Part shown: positions 1-8,790 of the stretch, piece by piece
How the letters are laid out: every line of letters begins with the position of its first letter
Position numbering within the stretch: position 1 is the stretch's first letter
Assembly: GCF_003207895.1 (NCBI RefSeq)
Contig: NZ_NKUB01000007.1
Coordinates: forward strand, 1 to 64,000
Direction of reading: 5' to 3'
Source: Komagataeibacter swingsii
GTDB lineage: Bacteria; Pseudomonadota; Alphaproteobacteria; Acetobacterales; Acetobacteraceae
Length of the DNA stretch: 64,000 bases
Notes under the pieces: generated by a model
The model's database searches: none
What the model saw: only the letters and a program-made list of their open reading frames with translations
What the model was told of the DNA's origin: nothing
Program-made: the position numbers and the translations under genes

Positions 1-98
1 AACGCATCGGCTCACTCATCAAAGGCTTCTCACCACAGGAATGTGCCAACTACCTCAAAAACTCAGGATATGCATCAACCTAATCACAGAATGCTCTA
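1..98 (+). mobile_element. Right end of an IS630-family insertion sequence
   Basis: After the transposase stop, 13 bases lead to GCTC followed by TA at 97-98. IS630-family elements insert at TA and duplicate it, so this TA is a plausible right boundary. The terminal inverted repeat would read TAGAGCATTCTGTGATTAGG on the minus strand. The left end is outside the window and the boundary is inferred. Confidence 0.5.
3..83 (+). pseudogene. C-terminal end of an IS630-type transposase (cut by window edge)
   Basis: The frame from base 3 encodes 26 residues ending GYAST and a TAA stop. The segment ECANYLKNSGYAST matches the usual C-terminus of IS630/Tc1-mariner transposases, which often end in an ECxNYxxxxGY motif. 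The rest lies outside the window, so it cannot be told whether the gene is intact. Its sequence is poorer in GC than the neighbouring genes, as expected for a mobile element. The identification rests on a short segment. Confidence 0.6.
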
Positions 99-180
99 AG
101 AAAAAGTATTTTGTTTTAAAAAAGAAGAAATACCGGCATTCCCAATGCTACCTGACCCTACTTGGCAGGGCAGGAGAACT

Positions 181-798
181 CTAGTGATGGTTTGCGATCT
201 GCTTGTCCAGCGCATGCAGCAGGGCATCCACATTGCCGCCATTGCGTGCGATGAAGGAGCCGTAATCCTGCCGCTGGGTCAGGCGCAGACTTGCCCCTTC
301 GCCCACCACATCCACGACCTTCGGGCTGCCGCTGGTTGTGCTGATGATCCACTGGGTATCCGCGCCTGGCTGGCCGGGGCGGTTGATGACGGTGGACACG
401 GCCGTGTCCTCGCCCGCGGGGGCGCTGGAACCCACCACGAAGGTCACGCCGCGATAATCGCCGATCTTGTCGGTAATGGCGTTGACCAGCACCTGGTGGA
501 ACAGCTTGATGTAGCGCGCCTGCTGCTCCGGCGTTGCGGTGCGCCAGTAGCGGCCAAGGCAGTAGCGGCCGATCGCATCCACATCCACATACTGTTCCAG
601 AAGGGGCAGGATATCCTGCTTCTTCTTTTCCAGCGGGATATCGCTGTTGACCACGCCAACCAGCTTGTTGCCGAACATGGTGACGAAGGAACGGGCCTGC
701 GCGCTGGCATCAACCGCCCATGCTGAAGCAACAGGCATGGCGGCGGCGGTCGCTGCCAGCAGAGCCAGTGCATGGCGACGGGGGATGGATGTCTGCAT
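181..798 (-). CDS. mlaC: MlaC-family periplasmic phospholipid-binding protein
   Basis: A 205-residue exported protein of the MlaC/Ttg2D family, which shuttles phospholipids across the periplasm between the outer-membrane MlaA complex and the inner-membrane MlaFEDB ABC transporter. The N-terminus has an RR pair, a hydrophobic stretch and an Ala-rich cleavage region ending near SAWA, fitting a Sec or Tat signal. The mature part carries the family's helical start (ARSFVTMFGNKLVGVV) and the conserved RYCLGRYWRTATPEQQ segment. It lies 13 bp behind mlaA in the same direction, so the two are probably co-transcribed. No mlaFED genes are in the window. Confidence 0.88.
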   Translation of the reverse strand: MQTSIPRRHALALLAATAAAMPVASAWAVDASAQARSFVTMFGNKLVGVVNSDIPLEKKKQDILPLLEQYVDVDAIGRYCLGRYWRTATPEQQARYIKLFHQVLVNAITDKIGDYRGVTFVVGSSAPAGEDTAVSTVINRPGQPGADTQWIISTTSGSPKVVDVVGEGASLRLTQRQDYGSFIARNGGNVDALLHALDKQIANHH

Positions 799-811
799 CG
801 CTGTGTCCCTT

Positions 812-1630
812 TTATCTGTTGTGGTACCAGTCGGGCACGGTGGCCCGATGGTCGTTCTTTATGTTTTCCGCCATTGCCTTGCGCTGCTGCTGGTAGGCAC
901 TGCGGATGGTGGCGTAGGGATCAAGCGAATCCTTCATGACCTGGTCCAGCGCGTCGACATTGGTGGCCATGCCGTTGATGGTGCCCATGATATTATAGGC
1001 CCAGTTGAAGGTCAGCAGCCCGTAACCCCGGGGCACGTAGTTCCACGGTGACAGGCCGACGTCGATGCCATAGCCGACCCCGTCACGGAACGAGGACGGA
1101 CCCAGCACCGGCAGGAACAGGTAGGGGCCGGATGGCACGCCCCACGTCGCCAGCGTCAGGCCGGCGTCGTTGTCGTGGTGCTTGTAGCCGGCGTAATTGG
1201 CCACGTCGATCAGGCCGCCGATGCCGACCGTCATGTTGATGCACCACCGCACGAAGGCGTCGCCCGCGCGGCGGGGCTTGCCCGCGCCCACGTCGTTGAA
1301 GAACACGACGGGTTCGTTCATGGTCTGGTACAGCCCGCCGATCGAATTGCGCAGCGGGCGCGGCACGGCCCAGATATAGGCCTTCGCCACCGGGCGCAGG
1401 GTGTATTTGTTGGCCCACATGGTCAGGTCGAAATTCTTGCGGTTCAGCTTTTCGTACCTGTCGTTGGCTTCCTTGTATTCAGCCAGCGCGTCCGGGTCCT
1501 TGGGGGGCGGGGTTGCGCATGAGGCAAGCCCGAGCAGCCCAAGCGCCAGCCCGGCCACGCGAAGCGACGAGCGACGCGGGGACGGGAACGGGCGGGACGA
1601 CCAAGAATTCGATCCTGTCTCTGCGCGCAT
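812..1630 (-). CDS. mlaA: MlaA (VacJ) outer-membrane lipoprotein
   Basis: A 272-residue lipoprotein of the MlaA/VacJ family, which removes misplaced phospholipids from the outer leaflet of the outer membrane. The signal peptide ends in a lipobox (LLGLASC). The family hallmark GVPSGPYLFLPVLGPSSFRD is present, with the preceding NDRYEKLNR and PxPLRNSIGGxxxTMNEP segments. The reading frame stays open for another 103 codons upstream, but the ATG at 1630 gives a normal lipoprotein signal and has a weak purine-rich stretch ahead of it. The ATG at 1669 is the alternative. It leads into mlaC after 13 bp. Confidence 0.88.
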   Translation of the reverse strand: MRAETGSNSWSSRPFPSPRRSSLRVAGLALGLLGLASCATPPPKDPDALAEYKEANDRYEKLNRKNFDLTMWANKYTLRPVAKAYIWAVPRPLRNSIGGLYQTMNEPVVFFNDVGAGKPRRAGDAFVRWCINMTVGIGGLIDVANYAGYKHHDNDAGLTLATWGVPSGPYLFLPVLGPSSFRDGVGYGIDVGLSPWNYVPRGYGLLTFNWAYNIMGTINGMATNVDALDQVMKDSLDPYATIRSAYQQQRKAMAENIKNDHRATVPDWYHNR

Positions 1631-1971
1631 ACTCGTTTCCGCTTCCCTCTGTATTCGCTTGCCCGCCATGCTGGCATGGCGGGATGGCCCAATGTGTTTG
1701 CAAGAATCCCGAACCGGGCAATGACGCCCCTTTCTTGCGTCACTCTCTAGCATGGGATTGCTGTTGTGCAATCCGCTTGCCACGGGATGGGGGCATATTG
1801 TGTCTGCCCTGCATGGGGAACATGGGACAAAGCCTGCCCTGAAGCGACCATGGGACGGGGGAAGCTGGCAGAATTGCCGCGCTGAGTGTGACGTAAAATC
1901 CACAATGCCTTTAACGCCATGTCGCTGGCGCGGTGGCACTCAATCACGATTTGTTGAAGGTGCGGCGGCCC
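1631..1971. other. Intergenic stretch, thyX end to mlaA start
   Basis: About 340 bases without a convincing gene. It must contain the promoter of mlaA on the minus strand, but I could not pick a clear -35/-10 pair. Short open frames here on both strands lack recognisable products and ribosome sites. Confidence 0.4.
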
Positions 1972-2922
1972 TCAGCGGGCAAGATTTGGCGCGATTTCGG
2001 GGAACAGTTCCGCCAGTTCCCGGATCTCGCGCTTTGACAGGCCGGCCTGCGCCGGATCGACGGGCTGGCCGCCCATGGCCGCGCGCAGCACCTTCAGCGC
2101 GGGACCGGACAGCAGGACCGCGTCCCGCATGTAATCGGTGAAGGCTTCGTATGTCAGCGGCGCCCATTTCTGCACGATCTGTAGGATGGCGTCGGCATAG
2201 GCGCGGATTTCGTACTGCGCGTGGCTGTCCGCGCGCAGGCGCAGGAAGTGCAGAAGGTTCCACAGGTTAATCTGCCAGTAGAACTGGGTCATGATGTTGA
2301 CCGGCAGGTTCATGCGCGCCAGTTCCCGCGCGATGGCCGGACGGCCCGGGTCGCGCCTTTCGCCGTTTTCGTCCTCGTTGAGCAGGTCGAGGTAATGGTC
2401 ATAGCAGCGCGATGCGTCATCACGCAGGATATCCAGCACCTGCCGCGCCTGTTCGGGCGGCAGGGCATCGGCCCGGCCCTGCTTGTTGTTCGTAGACTGG
2501 GCGGCGATGTCCTCGGGGCGGGGGAAATAGAATTCCTTTTCCAGCACCGAATAGCGGGCCGAGTATTCGTTGATGCTGGCGGTGCGGTGGCGGAACCACT
2601 GGCGGGTTACGAAAATGGGCGCGCGCACATGCAGTTTCAACACCGCAAGCTCGAACGGGCTGGTGTGGCGGTGGCGCATGAGGTAGCGGATCAGCCCCCG
2701 GTCATCGGACGTGCTGCGCGTGCCCTTGCCGTAGGAGACGCGCGCCCCCTGCACGATCCCGCTATCGCCGCCCATGTAGTCCACCGCGCGGATGAAGCCG
2801 GTTTCCAGCACGGGAATGGGGGCGTACAGCACGTCCTCCATCGCGGGGACGACAAGGCGGCGCGTCTGCGCCCATCCGGCGCGGGCTGCCTCGATTGCCG
2901 ATTTCTGCTCACTGGAAAACAT
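1972..2922 (-). CDS. thyX: Flavin-dependent thymidylate synthase ThyX
   Basis: A 316-residue ThyX. It makes dTMP from dUMP with methylenetetrahydrofolate and FAD/NADPH and replaces ThyA. The signature RHRTASINEYSARYS fits the ThyX motif RHRxxSxNExSxR exactly. An upstream RHRHTSPFE segment and the C-terminal region of the family are also present. The ATG at 2922 is chosen because the protein then begins like other family members; ATGs at 2952 and 2985 would add 10 or 21 residues. The gene is followed by a 341-bp gap before mlaA, so it is probably a separate unit. Confidence 0.93.
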   Translation of the reverse strand: MFSSEQKSAIEAARAGWAQTRRLVVPAMEDVLYAPIPVLETGFIRAVDYMGGDSGIVQGARVSYGKGTRSTSDDRGLIRYLMRHRHTSPFELAVLKLHVRAPIFVTRQWFRHRTASINEYSARYSVLEKEFYFPRPEDIAAQSTNNKQGRADALPPEQARQVLDILRDDASRCYDHYLDLLNEDENGERRDPGRPAIARELARMNLPVNIMTQFYWQINLWNLLHFLRLRADSHAQYEIRAYADAILQIVQKWAPLTYEAFTDYMRDAVLLSGPALKVLRAAMGGQPVDPAQAGLSKREIRELAELFPEIAPNLAR

Positions 2923-3296
2923 GTGTCGCCCCGTCCCGTCTGTGTCGATCATAGCAAAGGACGCGGGCCATACCATACGGGGCATGGCATATCCAAGACG
3001 CCAGCCCGTAATGGTCGCCCGCGTGGCCTGTCGCGCTCCTGTGGCTGTGGCCCGTCCTTATGGCGGCATCATGGCGCGGGCCGGGCGCACGGGGCCAGCG
3101 GTTTTTCATGAAAGGCCAGGGCCTGGGGCCACCCGGCCGCGCCATCACGCGACCGGCGCGCGGCGGGTTTGGCACGCCCTGCCGAAACGGGGCGGCCACC
3201 GGGCCTGGACAAAACCGGGCCTGGACAAAAAAATATCCATCCCCCTTTCGGGCGCGGCAATCCCACCCCGTGCGCCGCCACCGGCCCTGCCGCCCC
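2923..3296. other. Intergenic stretch with a 16-bp exact tandem repeat
   Basis: About 370 bases between the thyX start and the ssrA promoter. I see no convincing gene. It holds an exact tandem pair of the 16-mer ACCGGGCCTGGACAAA at 3198-3213 and 3214-3229. The thyX promoter should lie near 2930-2990 on the minus strand but was not identified. Confidence 0.5.
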
Positions 3297-3325
3297 TTGC
3301 CAGATGTGCGGCCAGACCCTATATC
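3297..3325 (+). promoter_or_regulatory. Sigma70-type promoter of ssrA
   Basis: TTGCCA at 3297-3302 and TATATC at 3320-3325 are separated by exactly 17 bases. Transcription would start near 3332, at the beginning of the acceptor-piece sequence of the tmRNA gene. Spacing and position support the call; activity is not shown. Confidence 0.65.
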
Positions 3326-3421
3326 CCGAAATGCCGGAGGGGCTTGCCCCTTGGCTATGGCGATAAACGGCGCGTGGAATAAGTGTTGTGGACCCGGGGG
3401 CGGTACCCGGCGTCTCCACCA

Positions 3422-3442
3422 ATTTCCCCTGATGGGGAACAT
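3422..3442 (+). other. Internal transcribed spacer of permuted tmRNA
   Basis: The 21 bases between the acceptor-piece CCA and the coding-piece 5' end form a hairpin, TTCCCC with GGGGAA around a TGAT loop. In this family the spacer is cut out so that the mature tmRNA is two base-paired RNAs. Confidence 0.75.
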
Positions 3443-3526
3443 GGGGACGAAACAGGCTCGACACGCATGGTAAAGACCCGCCTTTTGCCCGGCATTGTAC
3501 CACCGTTATCGGGCTAAATCACAAGT

Positions 3527-3565
3527 GCCAATGATAACTCTGAGGTGCTCGCTGTCGCTGCATAA
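3527..3565 (+). other. tmRNA proteolysis-tag reading frame
   Basis: GCC AAT GAT AAC TCT GAG GTG CTC GCT GTC GCT GCA TAA encodes ANDNSEVLAVAA. The AND start is the part contacted by SspB in this class, and the C-terminal hydrophobic AVAA end is the ClpX signal. The charged alanine on tmRNA would add one residue in front. Confidence 0.9.
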
Positions 3566-3808
3566 GCGATAAGCGCGGTTCGGGAGGGCACCGGGCAACA
3601 GAAGCCCTCCCACCTCGTCTGCTGTTCATGTTAGGTTGATGGCGCGGTATCCGCTTCGTGAAGGGATGCCCGGCCTCAGTGGCTTGCCACGCCATGAAGT
3701 TTGACGCACAGCTTGAAGCTGTGGCACGGCGTGGCCTGAACCCGCATGTCTGCAAAAATCCGGTCCGGCGGGGAAACCGTCCGGGCGGATGTACGGAGAA
3801 GTCCGATA

Positions 3809-4396
3809 ATGTCCGATGATCACGACGAGGAAAACGGTTTTGACACCGCCATTCCCGACAGCCTCATGCCCTATGATTCCTGGATCGAGGATGCCTACCG
3901 GCAGGTCATGCTGCGCGCGCTCGACTACGCGACGGCGCAGGGACTGCCGGGTGATCATCATTTCTACCTGACATTCAGGACCGACTGGCCGGGTGTTGAA
4001 ATGCCCGACCGCCTGCGTGCCCAGTACCCGCACGAAATCACCATCGTCCTTCAGCACCAGTTCTGGGACCTGAAGGTGGACCGCGCGCGCCAGATCATAT
4101 CGGTCGGGCTGTCATTCGGGGGGATTCCCTCCACGCTGGTGATCCCGGTGGCGGCCGTATCCGCCTTCGCCGACCCGCATATCCGCCTTGCCCTGCGCTT
4201 TACCGTGCCCGAACAGCCGCCCGTGGCTGCCGCGGCGCCCAACGTGGTGCCGGTCCAGCCCGCGATTGCGGACACGGCGCAGGCTGCCCCCGCCACCGAT
4301 ACGGCAGCGGACGGCGCGGATGCGGACAAGGGCGAAGGCTCGCAGGTTGTCAGTCTCGCCGCCTTCCGCAAGAAGGGGCCGGGGGGACCGGGCTGA
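3809..4396 (+). CDS. sspB: SspB-type ClpXP adaptor
   Basis: A 195-residue protein of the alphaproteobacterial SspB family, which binds ssrA-tagged proteins and hands them to ClpXP. The N-terminal domain contains [34 protein letters not shown] and [21 protein letters not shown], typical of the SspB fold. The C-terminal third is an Ala/Pro/Asp-rich linker ending in a short basic and hydrophobic tail ([10 protein letters not shown]), where family members carry their ClpX-docking peptide. The ATG at 3809 has GGAGA 9 bases ahead and is preferred to the ATG at 3746. Its place directly behind ssrA supports the role. Confidence 0.88.
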   Translation: MSDDHDEENGFDTAIPDSLMPYDSWIEDAYRQVMLRALDYATAQGLPGDHHFYLTFRTDWPGVEMPDRLRAQYPHEITIVLQHQFWDLKVDRARQIISVGLSFGGIPSTLVIPVAAVSAFADPHIRLALRFTVPEQPPVAAAAPNVVPVQPAIADTAQAAPATDTAADGADADKGEGSQVVSLAAFRKKGPGGPG

Positions 4397-4499
4397 GCCA
4401 CATCTTCCATCCGGGCGCGCCGGATGCGCCGGGCGCGCCCTGAACCTGAACGCCGCCACCCGGAAGCAATCCGGGGGAAAAAAGGCAGGAGACCGTCCG

Positions 4500-6152
4500 T
4501 TGAATGTATCCGCACCCACGCGCAAGCCATTTGTCTATGGCCCGCTGTTCCCGCTGCATGATGATGACACACCGTGGAAGAAGCTGGAGATCGGGGGGAT
4601 TACCACCTCGGTCCTTGGTGGCCGCACGGTGGTCCATGTCCGCCCCGAAGCACTGACCGCGCTGGCCGCCCGCGCGTTCAACGACGTGGCGCACCTGCTG
4701 CGTCCCGGCCATCTGGCGCAGCTTGCCAAGATCCTGAAGGACCCGGAAGCGTCGGAAAACGACCGTTTCGTGGCGCTGGACCTGCTCAAGAACGCCTGCA
4801 TCGCCGCAGGTGGCGTGCTGCCCATGTGCCAGGATACCGGCACCGCCATCGTATATGGCAAGAAGGGCCAGCGCGTATGGGTGGACGGCAATGAGGAGGA
4901 AGCCTTCTCCCGCGGGGTGTACGACACCTATACCGGCACGGCGCTCCGGTATTCGCAGATGGCGCCGGTCTCGATGTTCGAGGAGGTGAACACCGGCACC
5001 AACCTGCCGGTGCAGTTCCATATCTCGGCCACACCCGGTGACTACCATGCCGAGCAGATGGACCTCATGTTCATCGCCAAGGGCGGCGGGTCGGCCAACA
5101 AGACCTTCCTGTTCCAGGAAACCCGCGCCCTGCTGTCGGGCAAGGAAAACCTGCTGAAATGGCTGGATGGCAAGATCCGCACGCTGGGCACGTCCGCCTG
5201 CCCGCCGTACCACCTGGCCGTGGTGATCGGCGGCATGTCGGCCGAGCAGAACCTCGAGACCGTGAAGCTTGCCTCCACCCGCTGGCTCGACAGCCTGCCG
5301 ACCGAAGGCAGCGCGCATGGCCACGCCTTCCGTGACCTGGAGATGGAAGCGGAAATCCACAAGCTGACCCAGCGCCTGGGGATCGGCGCGCAGTTCGGCG
5401 GCAAGTATTTCTGCCACGACGTGCGCGTCGTGCGCCTGCCGCGCCATGGTGCGTCGCTGCCGGTGGGGATCGGGGTTTCGTGCTCGGCTGACCGTCAGGT
5501 CAAGGCACGGATTACCGCCGACGGCGTATTCCTTGAACAGCTTGAGACCGACCCCGCCCGCTTCCTGCCCGAAACCACGGATGACGATCTGGATGGGGAG
5601 GCGGTGCAGATCGACCTGAACCAGCCGATGGATGAAATCCGCCGCAAGCTGTCGCAGTATCCCGTGCGCACGCGCCTGTCGCTGACCGGCACGATGGTCG
5701 TGGCCCGTGACATCGCGCATGCCAAATTCCGCGAACGGCTGGAAAAGGGCGAGGGCCTGCCCCAGTACCTCAAGGATCATCCCGTCTATTACGCCGGCCC
5801 CGCCAAGACGCCCGAAGGCATGCCCACCGGCTCCTTCGGTCCCACCACGGCGGGCCGCATGGACAGCTATGTGGCCATGCTGCAGAAGGCTGGCGGATCG
5901 TATGTCATGCTGGCCAAGGGCAACCGCTCAAAAGCCGTGCGCGATGCGTGCAAGGAATATGGCGGTTTCTACCTTGGTTCCGTAGGCGGCCCCGCCGCCC
6001 GTCTGGCGCAGGACTGCATCCGCAAGGTCGAGGTGCTGGAATACCCCGAACTGGGCATGGAAGCGGTGTGGAAGATCGAGGTCGAGAATTTTCCGGCCTT
6101 TATCGTGATCGACGACAAGGGTAATGATTTTTATGACGGCCTGACTGGCTGA
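4500..6152 (+). CDS. fumA: Class I fumarate hydratase (4Fe-4S)
   Basis: A 550-residue iron-sulfur fumarase interconverting fumarate and malate in the TCA cycle. The three cluster cysteines are C110 (PMCQDTG), C234 (GTSACPPYH) and C328 (GVSCSADR), with spacing like E. coli FumA, whose length (548) also matches. The start is a TTG at 4500 with AGGAGA 7 bases upstream. No in-frame ATG exists before the conserved region, and starting further up would read into unrelated frame. It lies about 100 bp behind sspB. The cluster makes this enzyme sensitive to superoxide, unlike class II fumarases. Confidence 0.93.
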   Translation: MNVSAPTRKPFVYGPLFPLHDDDTPWKKLEIGGITTSVLGGRTVVHVRPEALTALAARAFNDVAHLLRPGHLAQLAKILKDPEASENDRFVALDLLKNACIAAGGVLPMCQDTGTAIVYGKKGQRVWVDGNEEEAFSRGVYDTYTGTALRYSQMAPVSMFEEVNTGTNLPVQFHISATPGDYHAEQMDLMFIAKGGGSANKTFLFQETRALLSGKENLLKWLDGKIRTLGTSACPPYHLAVVIGGMSAEQNLETVKLASTRWLDSLPTEGSAHGHAFRDLEMEAEIHKLTQRLGIGAQFGGKYFCHDVRVVRLPRHGASLPVGIGVSCSADRQVKARITADGVFLEQLETDPARFLPETTDDDLDGEAVQIDLNQPMDEIRRKLSQYPVRTRLSLTGTMVVARDIAHAKFRERLEKGEGLPQYLKDHPVYYAGPAKTPEGMPTGSFGPTTAGRMDSYVAMLQKAGGSYVMLAKGNRSKAVRDACKEYGGFYLGSVGGPAARLAQDCIRKVEVLEYPELGMEAVWKIEVENFPAFIVIDDKGNDFYDGLTG

Positions 6153-6216
6153 ACGTACCCCCTGCGGTGCGTCCGGCCTGCCTGTCGGGCCGGACAACCG
6201 GAGGTTTGAGAGCGCC

Positions 6217-6609
6217 ATGCGTTTTACCGTCGATCGTCTTGACCACCTTGTGGTGAGTGTCCGCGACCTTGAGGTCTCGGCCTCGTGGTTCCAGCGCGTG
6301 CTGGGCATGGAGCGCGAGGAATACGGGCGCAACAACCGCACGGCGCTGAAATTCGGTGGCCAGAAAATCAACCTCCGCCCCTACGGGGCCGAGGGCTGGA
6401 CCACGGCGGACGATGCGCTGCCCGGCACCAACGACCTGTGCTTCACCACCGCGCTGAACAGTGTCGATGTGATCGAGCACCTTGAAAAATGCGGCGTCCG
6501 GGTGACCGAGGGGCCGGTGGCCCGCCTTGGCGCGCTCGGGCCGGTGACATCGGTCTATTGCAACGATCCCGATGGCAACCTGATCGAGATCGCGTCCTAT
6601 CAGGGGTAA
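6217..6609 (+). CDS. VOC-family (glyoxalase-like) metalloprotein
   Basis: A 130-residue single vicinal-oxygen-chelate protein. The two paired repeats of the fold are visible: DHLVVSVRDLEVSASWFQRVLGM at the start and SVYCNDPDGNLIEIASY at the end. Likely metal ligands include H10 and E124. The sequence is closest in style to the small glyoxalase-domain (GLOD5-like) proteins, whose substrate is not established. It lies 64 bp downstream of the fumarase gene and may be co-transcribed. A function in 2-oxoaldehyde removal is possible but not shown by the sequence. Confidence 0.75.
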   Translation: MRFTVDRLDHLVVSVRDLEVSASWFQRVLGMEREEYGRNNRTALKFGGQKINLRPYGAEGWTTADDALPGTNDLCFTTALNSVDVIEHLEKCGVRVTEGPVARLGALGPVTSVYCNDPDGNLIEIASYQG

Positions 6610-6618
6610 TGTGTGGTA

Positions 6619-6697
6619 AAGGTTTTTGGTGAAGCTTTTTTCAAAAAGCTTCAGGGAACGCCGCCTTTCTGACAAAAGGCGGCGCCCCAAAACTGTT
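6619..6697. repeat. Dual-hairpin repeat, copy 1
   Basis: Core of the dispersed repeat: GAAGCTTTTTTCAAAAAGCTTC at 6631-6652 and a GCCGCC/GGCGGC hairpin at 6659-6684, flanked by GGTTTTTGG. It sits 10 bases after the VOC stop, between that gene and the oppositely directed PEBP gene. No IS-like end is recognisable on either side. Confidence 0.85.
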
Positions 6698-6741
6698 TTG
6701 TCCCTATCAACCGTTTATCGGGTCAACGCCCTTGCGGGCCG

Positions 6742-7236
6742 TCATTTCGGCTGCCTGCCAAACACGGCGGTCAGCCTGGCGGACCCAAGGCTGTGCTGGT
6801 TGATGACAAAGCCCACCATGGCGCCCGATGCATCATTGGGCAGTTCGATGCGTTCGATATCCAGCGCATGGATGGTGAAAATGTAATGGTGGTCCGGCCC
6901 CGGCGGGGGGGCTGCGCCACCATAGACATTGCCGCCAAAATCGGTGCGCGTCATTTCGGCGGGTTCGGGCAGGTTGTTGTCACCCGATCCGGCGCCCGCG
7001 GGCAGGGACGACACCGTGGCGGGAATGTTGATGACAACCCAGTGCCACCAGCCCGAACCCGTGGGCGCGTCGGGGTCGTACAGGGTGATGGCGAAGCTCT
7101 TGGTGCCGGCGGGCGGGTCCTGCCATGCCAGCGGCGGCGAGATATTGCCGCCCGAATAGCCCATCCCGTCGAACACCTGTGCTGCGGGCAGGCGGTCGCC
7201 ATCGTGGAAGGAACGGCTTGTCAGTGTAAAGGTCAT
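6742..7236 (-). CDS. YbhB/YbcL-family PEBP (Raf kinase inhibitor-like) protein
   Basis: A 164-residue protein of the phosphatidylethanolamine-binding family. Motifs include the ligand-pocket segment DPDAPTGSGWWHWVVINIP near residue 52, the GNISPPLAW start and the Pro-rich PPPGPDHHYIFTIHALD stretch. Bacterial members are cytoplasmic or periplasmic with no well-established role. No signal peptide is seen here. It converges on the VOC gene across repeat copy 1. Confidence 0.85.
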   Translation of the reverse strand: MTFTLTSRSFHDGDRLPAAQVFDGMGYSGGNISPPLAWQDPPAGTKSFAITLYDPDAPTGSGWWHWVVINIPATVSSLPAGAGSGDNNLPEPAEMTRTDFGGNVYGGAAPPPGPDHHYIFTIHALDIERIELPNDASGAMVGFVINQHSLGSARLTAVFGRQPK

Positions 7237-7303
7237 GTCGGTTTCCTGCTTTCCGCGCGGTGCGCCGCGCGGATAGGGGTCAACGTTGGCCGGGGGGCGG
7301 CCG

Positions 7304-7531
7304 TTACCAGTTCTGGCTGATCAGCCAGAATTCTTCCGATGTCAGGGTGATGACCTGGTCGCCGTTCTTGCTTTCGGCGGCGGCGCGGGCCAGGGCCTCG
7401 ATGCGCTGGATCATCAGCGTCTTGCGCTGGTAGGTCTCGTTGCGGTCCTTTTCCTCGACCGATTCCAGCACCTGCAGCGCGGTATGGCAGGCGCGGGTAA
7501 TGCGGGCGGCATCAAGTGCGGCATAGGACAT
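7304..7531 (-). CDS. Small hypothetical protein
   Basis: A 75-residue, mainly helical protein ([20 protein letters not shown] to the end at SQNW). I recognise no family. The ATG at 7531 has GGAG about 10 bases upstream; the frame is open for a further 16 codons. It lies 67 bp upstream of the PEBP gene in the same direction and may be co-transcribed with it. Codon use resembles the neighbours, which is the main argument that it is real. Confidence 0.6.
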   Translation of the reverse strand: MSYAALDAARITRACHTALQVLESVEEKDRNETYQRKTLMIQRIEALARAAAESKNGDQVITLTSEEFWLISQNW

Positions 7532-7731
7532 GGGTCTTCTTCTCCATCTGTCTGATGACCCGGCGGGAACCGGGTTCATGGAATTCCCGTGCGGGAATCG
7601 CTGCCTTATTCTGGCTTCCCCGGCTGCGTCTGTCCAACATCGCCATGCGGCGGGCCTATGGCTGGCCGCTTTGTTGCAATGGTGACAGTTCGGGCTGGCA
7701 AGTATGGTGCGGATTCCGTAAAGGGAGCCGC

Positions 7732-8790
7732 ATGACGGACCTGGTTTCTGATTTCGACTTTACCCTGCCGCCGCAGAACATCGCCGACCATCCGGCCCGC
7801 CCGCGTGACAGCGCGCGCCTGCTGGACGTGCCGGTGGATGGCCCCTTCCTCGACCGCCACGTGCGCGACCTGCCGGGGTGCCTGCGCGCGGGCGATATCC
7901 TGGTGGCCAATGATACGGCGGTGATCCCGGCGCAGTTGCAGGCCATGCGGGGAGACGCGAAGATCGGCATCACGCTGGACCGCATCCTGCCCGATGGCAC
8001 ATGGCACGCGCTGGCGCGCAATGCCCGCCGTCTCCGTCCCGGTGATGTGCTGGCCTTTGGCGCATCCCCTGTCACGGCGCAGGTGATCGCGCGTGGGGAA
8101 GGGGGCGACGTGACCCTGCGTTTCAGCGCGGAAGGGGCGGCATTCGACCAGTTCCTGCATGATGTGGGCCACCTGGCCCTGCCACCCTATATCGCCCGGC
8201 CCGACGGTCCCACGGACGAGGACCGGAAGGATTACAGCACCATCTTCGCCCAGCACCGTGGCGCGGTGGCCGCCCCCACGGCGGGGCTGCATTTCACCCC
8301 TGGGCTGCTGGCGGGGCTGGATGCGGCGGGTGTCATTCGCCAGACGCTGACGCTGCATGTCGGCGCGGGCACGTTCCTGCCCATGCGCAGCGACCAGATT
8401 TCCGCCCACCGCATGCATGCCGAACGCGGCACGATTTCCCCCCATGCCGCAGCCCGCATCAATGCCGCCCGCGCGGCGGGGGGGCGGATTGTTGCGGTTG
8501 GCACCACCTCGCTGCGCCTTCTGGAAAGTGCGACGGATGAAGACGGCATCGTCCACCCCTTCCATGGCGAGACGTCGATCTTCATCCGCCCCGGCTACCG
8601 TTTCCGCGCGGTGGACATGCTGCTGACCAATTTCCACCTGCCGCGCTCGACGCTGTTCATGCTGGTCTGCGCCTTTGGCGGGTATCATCGCATGAAGGCG
8701 GCCTATGCACACGCCATCGCCAGCGGCTACCGCTTCTATTCCTATGGCGATGCCTGCCTGCTGCGCCGCACCGAAGGAGACCTGCCATGA
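7732..8790 (+). CDS. queA: S-adenosylmethionine:tRNA ribosyltransferase-isomerase
   Basis: A 352-residue QueA, which transfers the ribose part of SAM onto preQ1 in tRNA to give epoxyqueuosine. The start [25 protein letters not shown] and the segments [21 protein letters not shown] and [16 protein letters not shown] are characteristic. The ATG at 7732 has AAGGGAG upstream. Its last four bases (ATGA) overlap the tgt start, so translation is probably coupled. Confidence 0.96.
   Translation: MTDLVSDFDFTLPPQNIADHPARPRDSARLLDVPVDGPFLDRHVRDLPGCLRAGDILVANDTAVIPAQLQAMRGDAKIGITLDRILPDGTWHALARNARRLRPGDVLAFGASPVTAQVIARGEGGDVTLRFSAEGAAFDQFLHDVGHLALPPYIARPDGPTDEDRKDYSTIFAQHRGAVAAPTAGLHFTPGLLAGLDAAGVIRQTLTLHVGAGTFLPMRSDQISAHRMHAERGTISPHAAARINAARAAGGRIVAVGTTSLRLLESATDEDGIVHPFHGETSIFIRPGYRFRAVDMLLTNFHLPRSTLFMLVCAFGGYHRMKAAYAHAIASGYRFYSYGDACLLRRTEGDLP

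Larger units (their letters stand above)
3332..3615 (+). ncRNA. ssrA: Two-piece (circularly permuted) tmRNA
   Basis: Alphaproteobacterial split tmRNA. The acceptor piece comes first and ends in CCA at 3419-3421 after a T-arm with 7-base loop GGCGGTA. A 21-base spacer follows (3422-3442), and the coding piece starts at 3443. The acceptor stem closes between the two pieces: GGGGACG (3443-3449) pairs with CGTCTCC just before ACCA, with one G-U pair. The tag frame at 3527-3565 reads ANDNSEVLAVAA then TAA. A GGGAGGGC/GCCCTCCC helix (3582-3589 with 3604-3611) lies near the 3' end. The outer ends are approximate. sspB lies just downstream. Confidence 0.93.

Noticed and set aside
2986-3503. Open frames across the ssrA region, both strands
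   Set aside because: They cover the structured tmRNA gene and its promoter and have no ribosome sites or domains.
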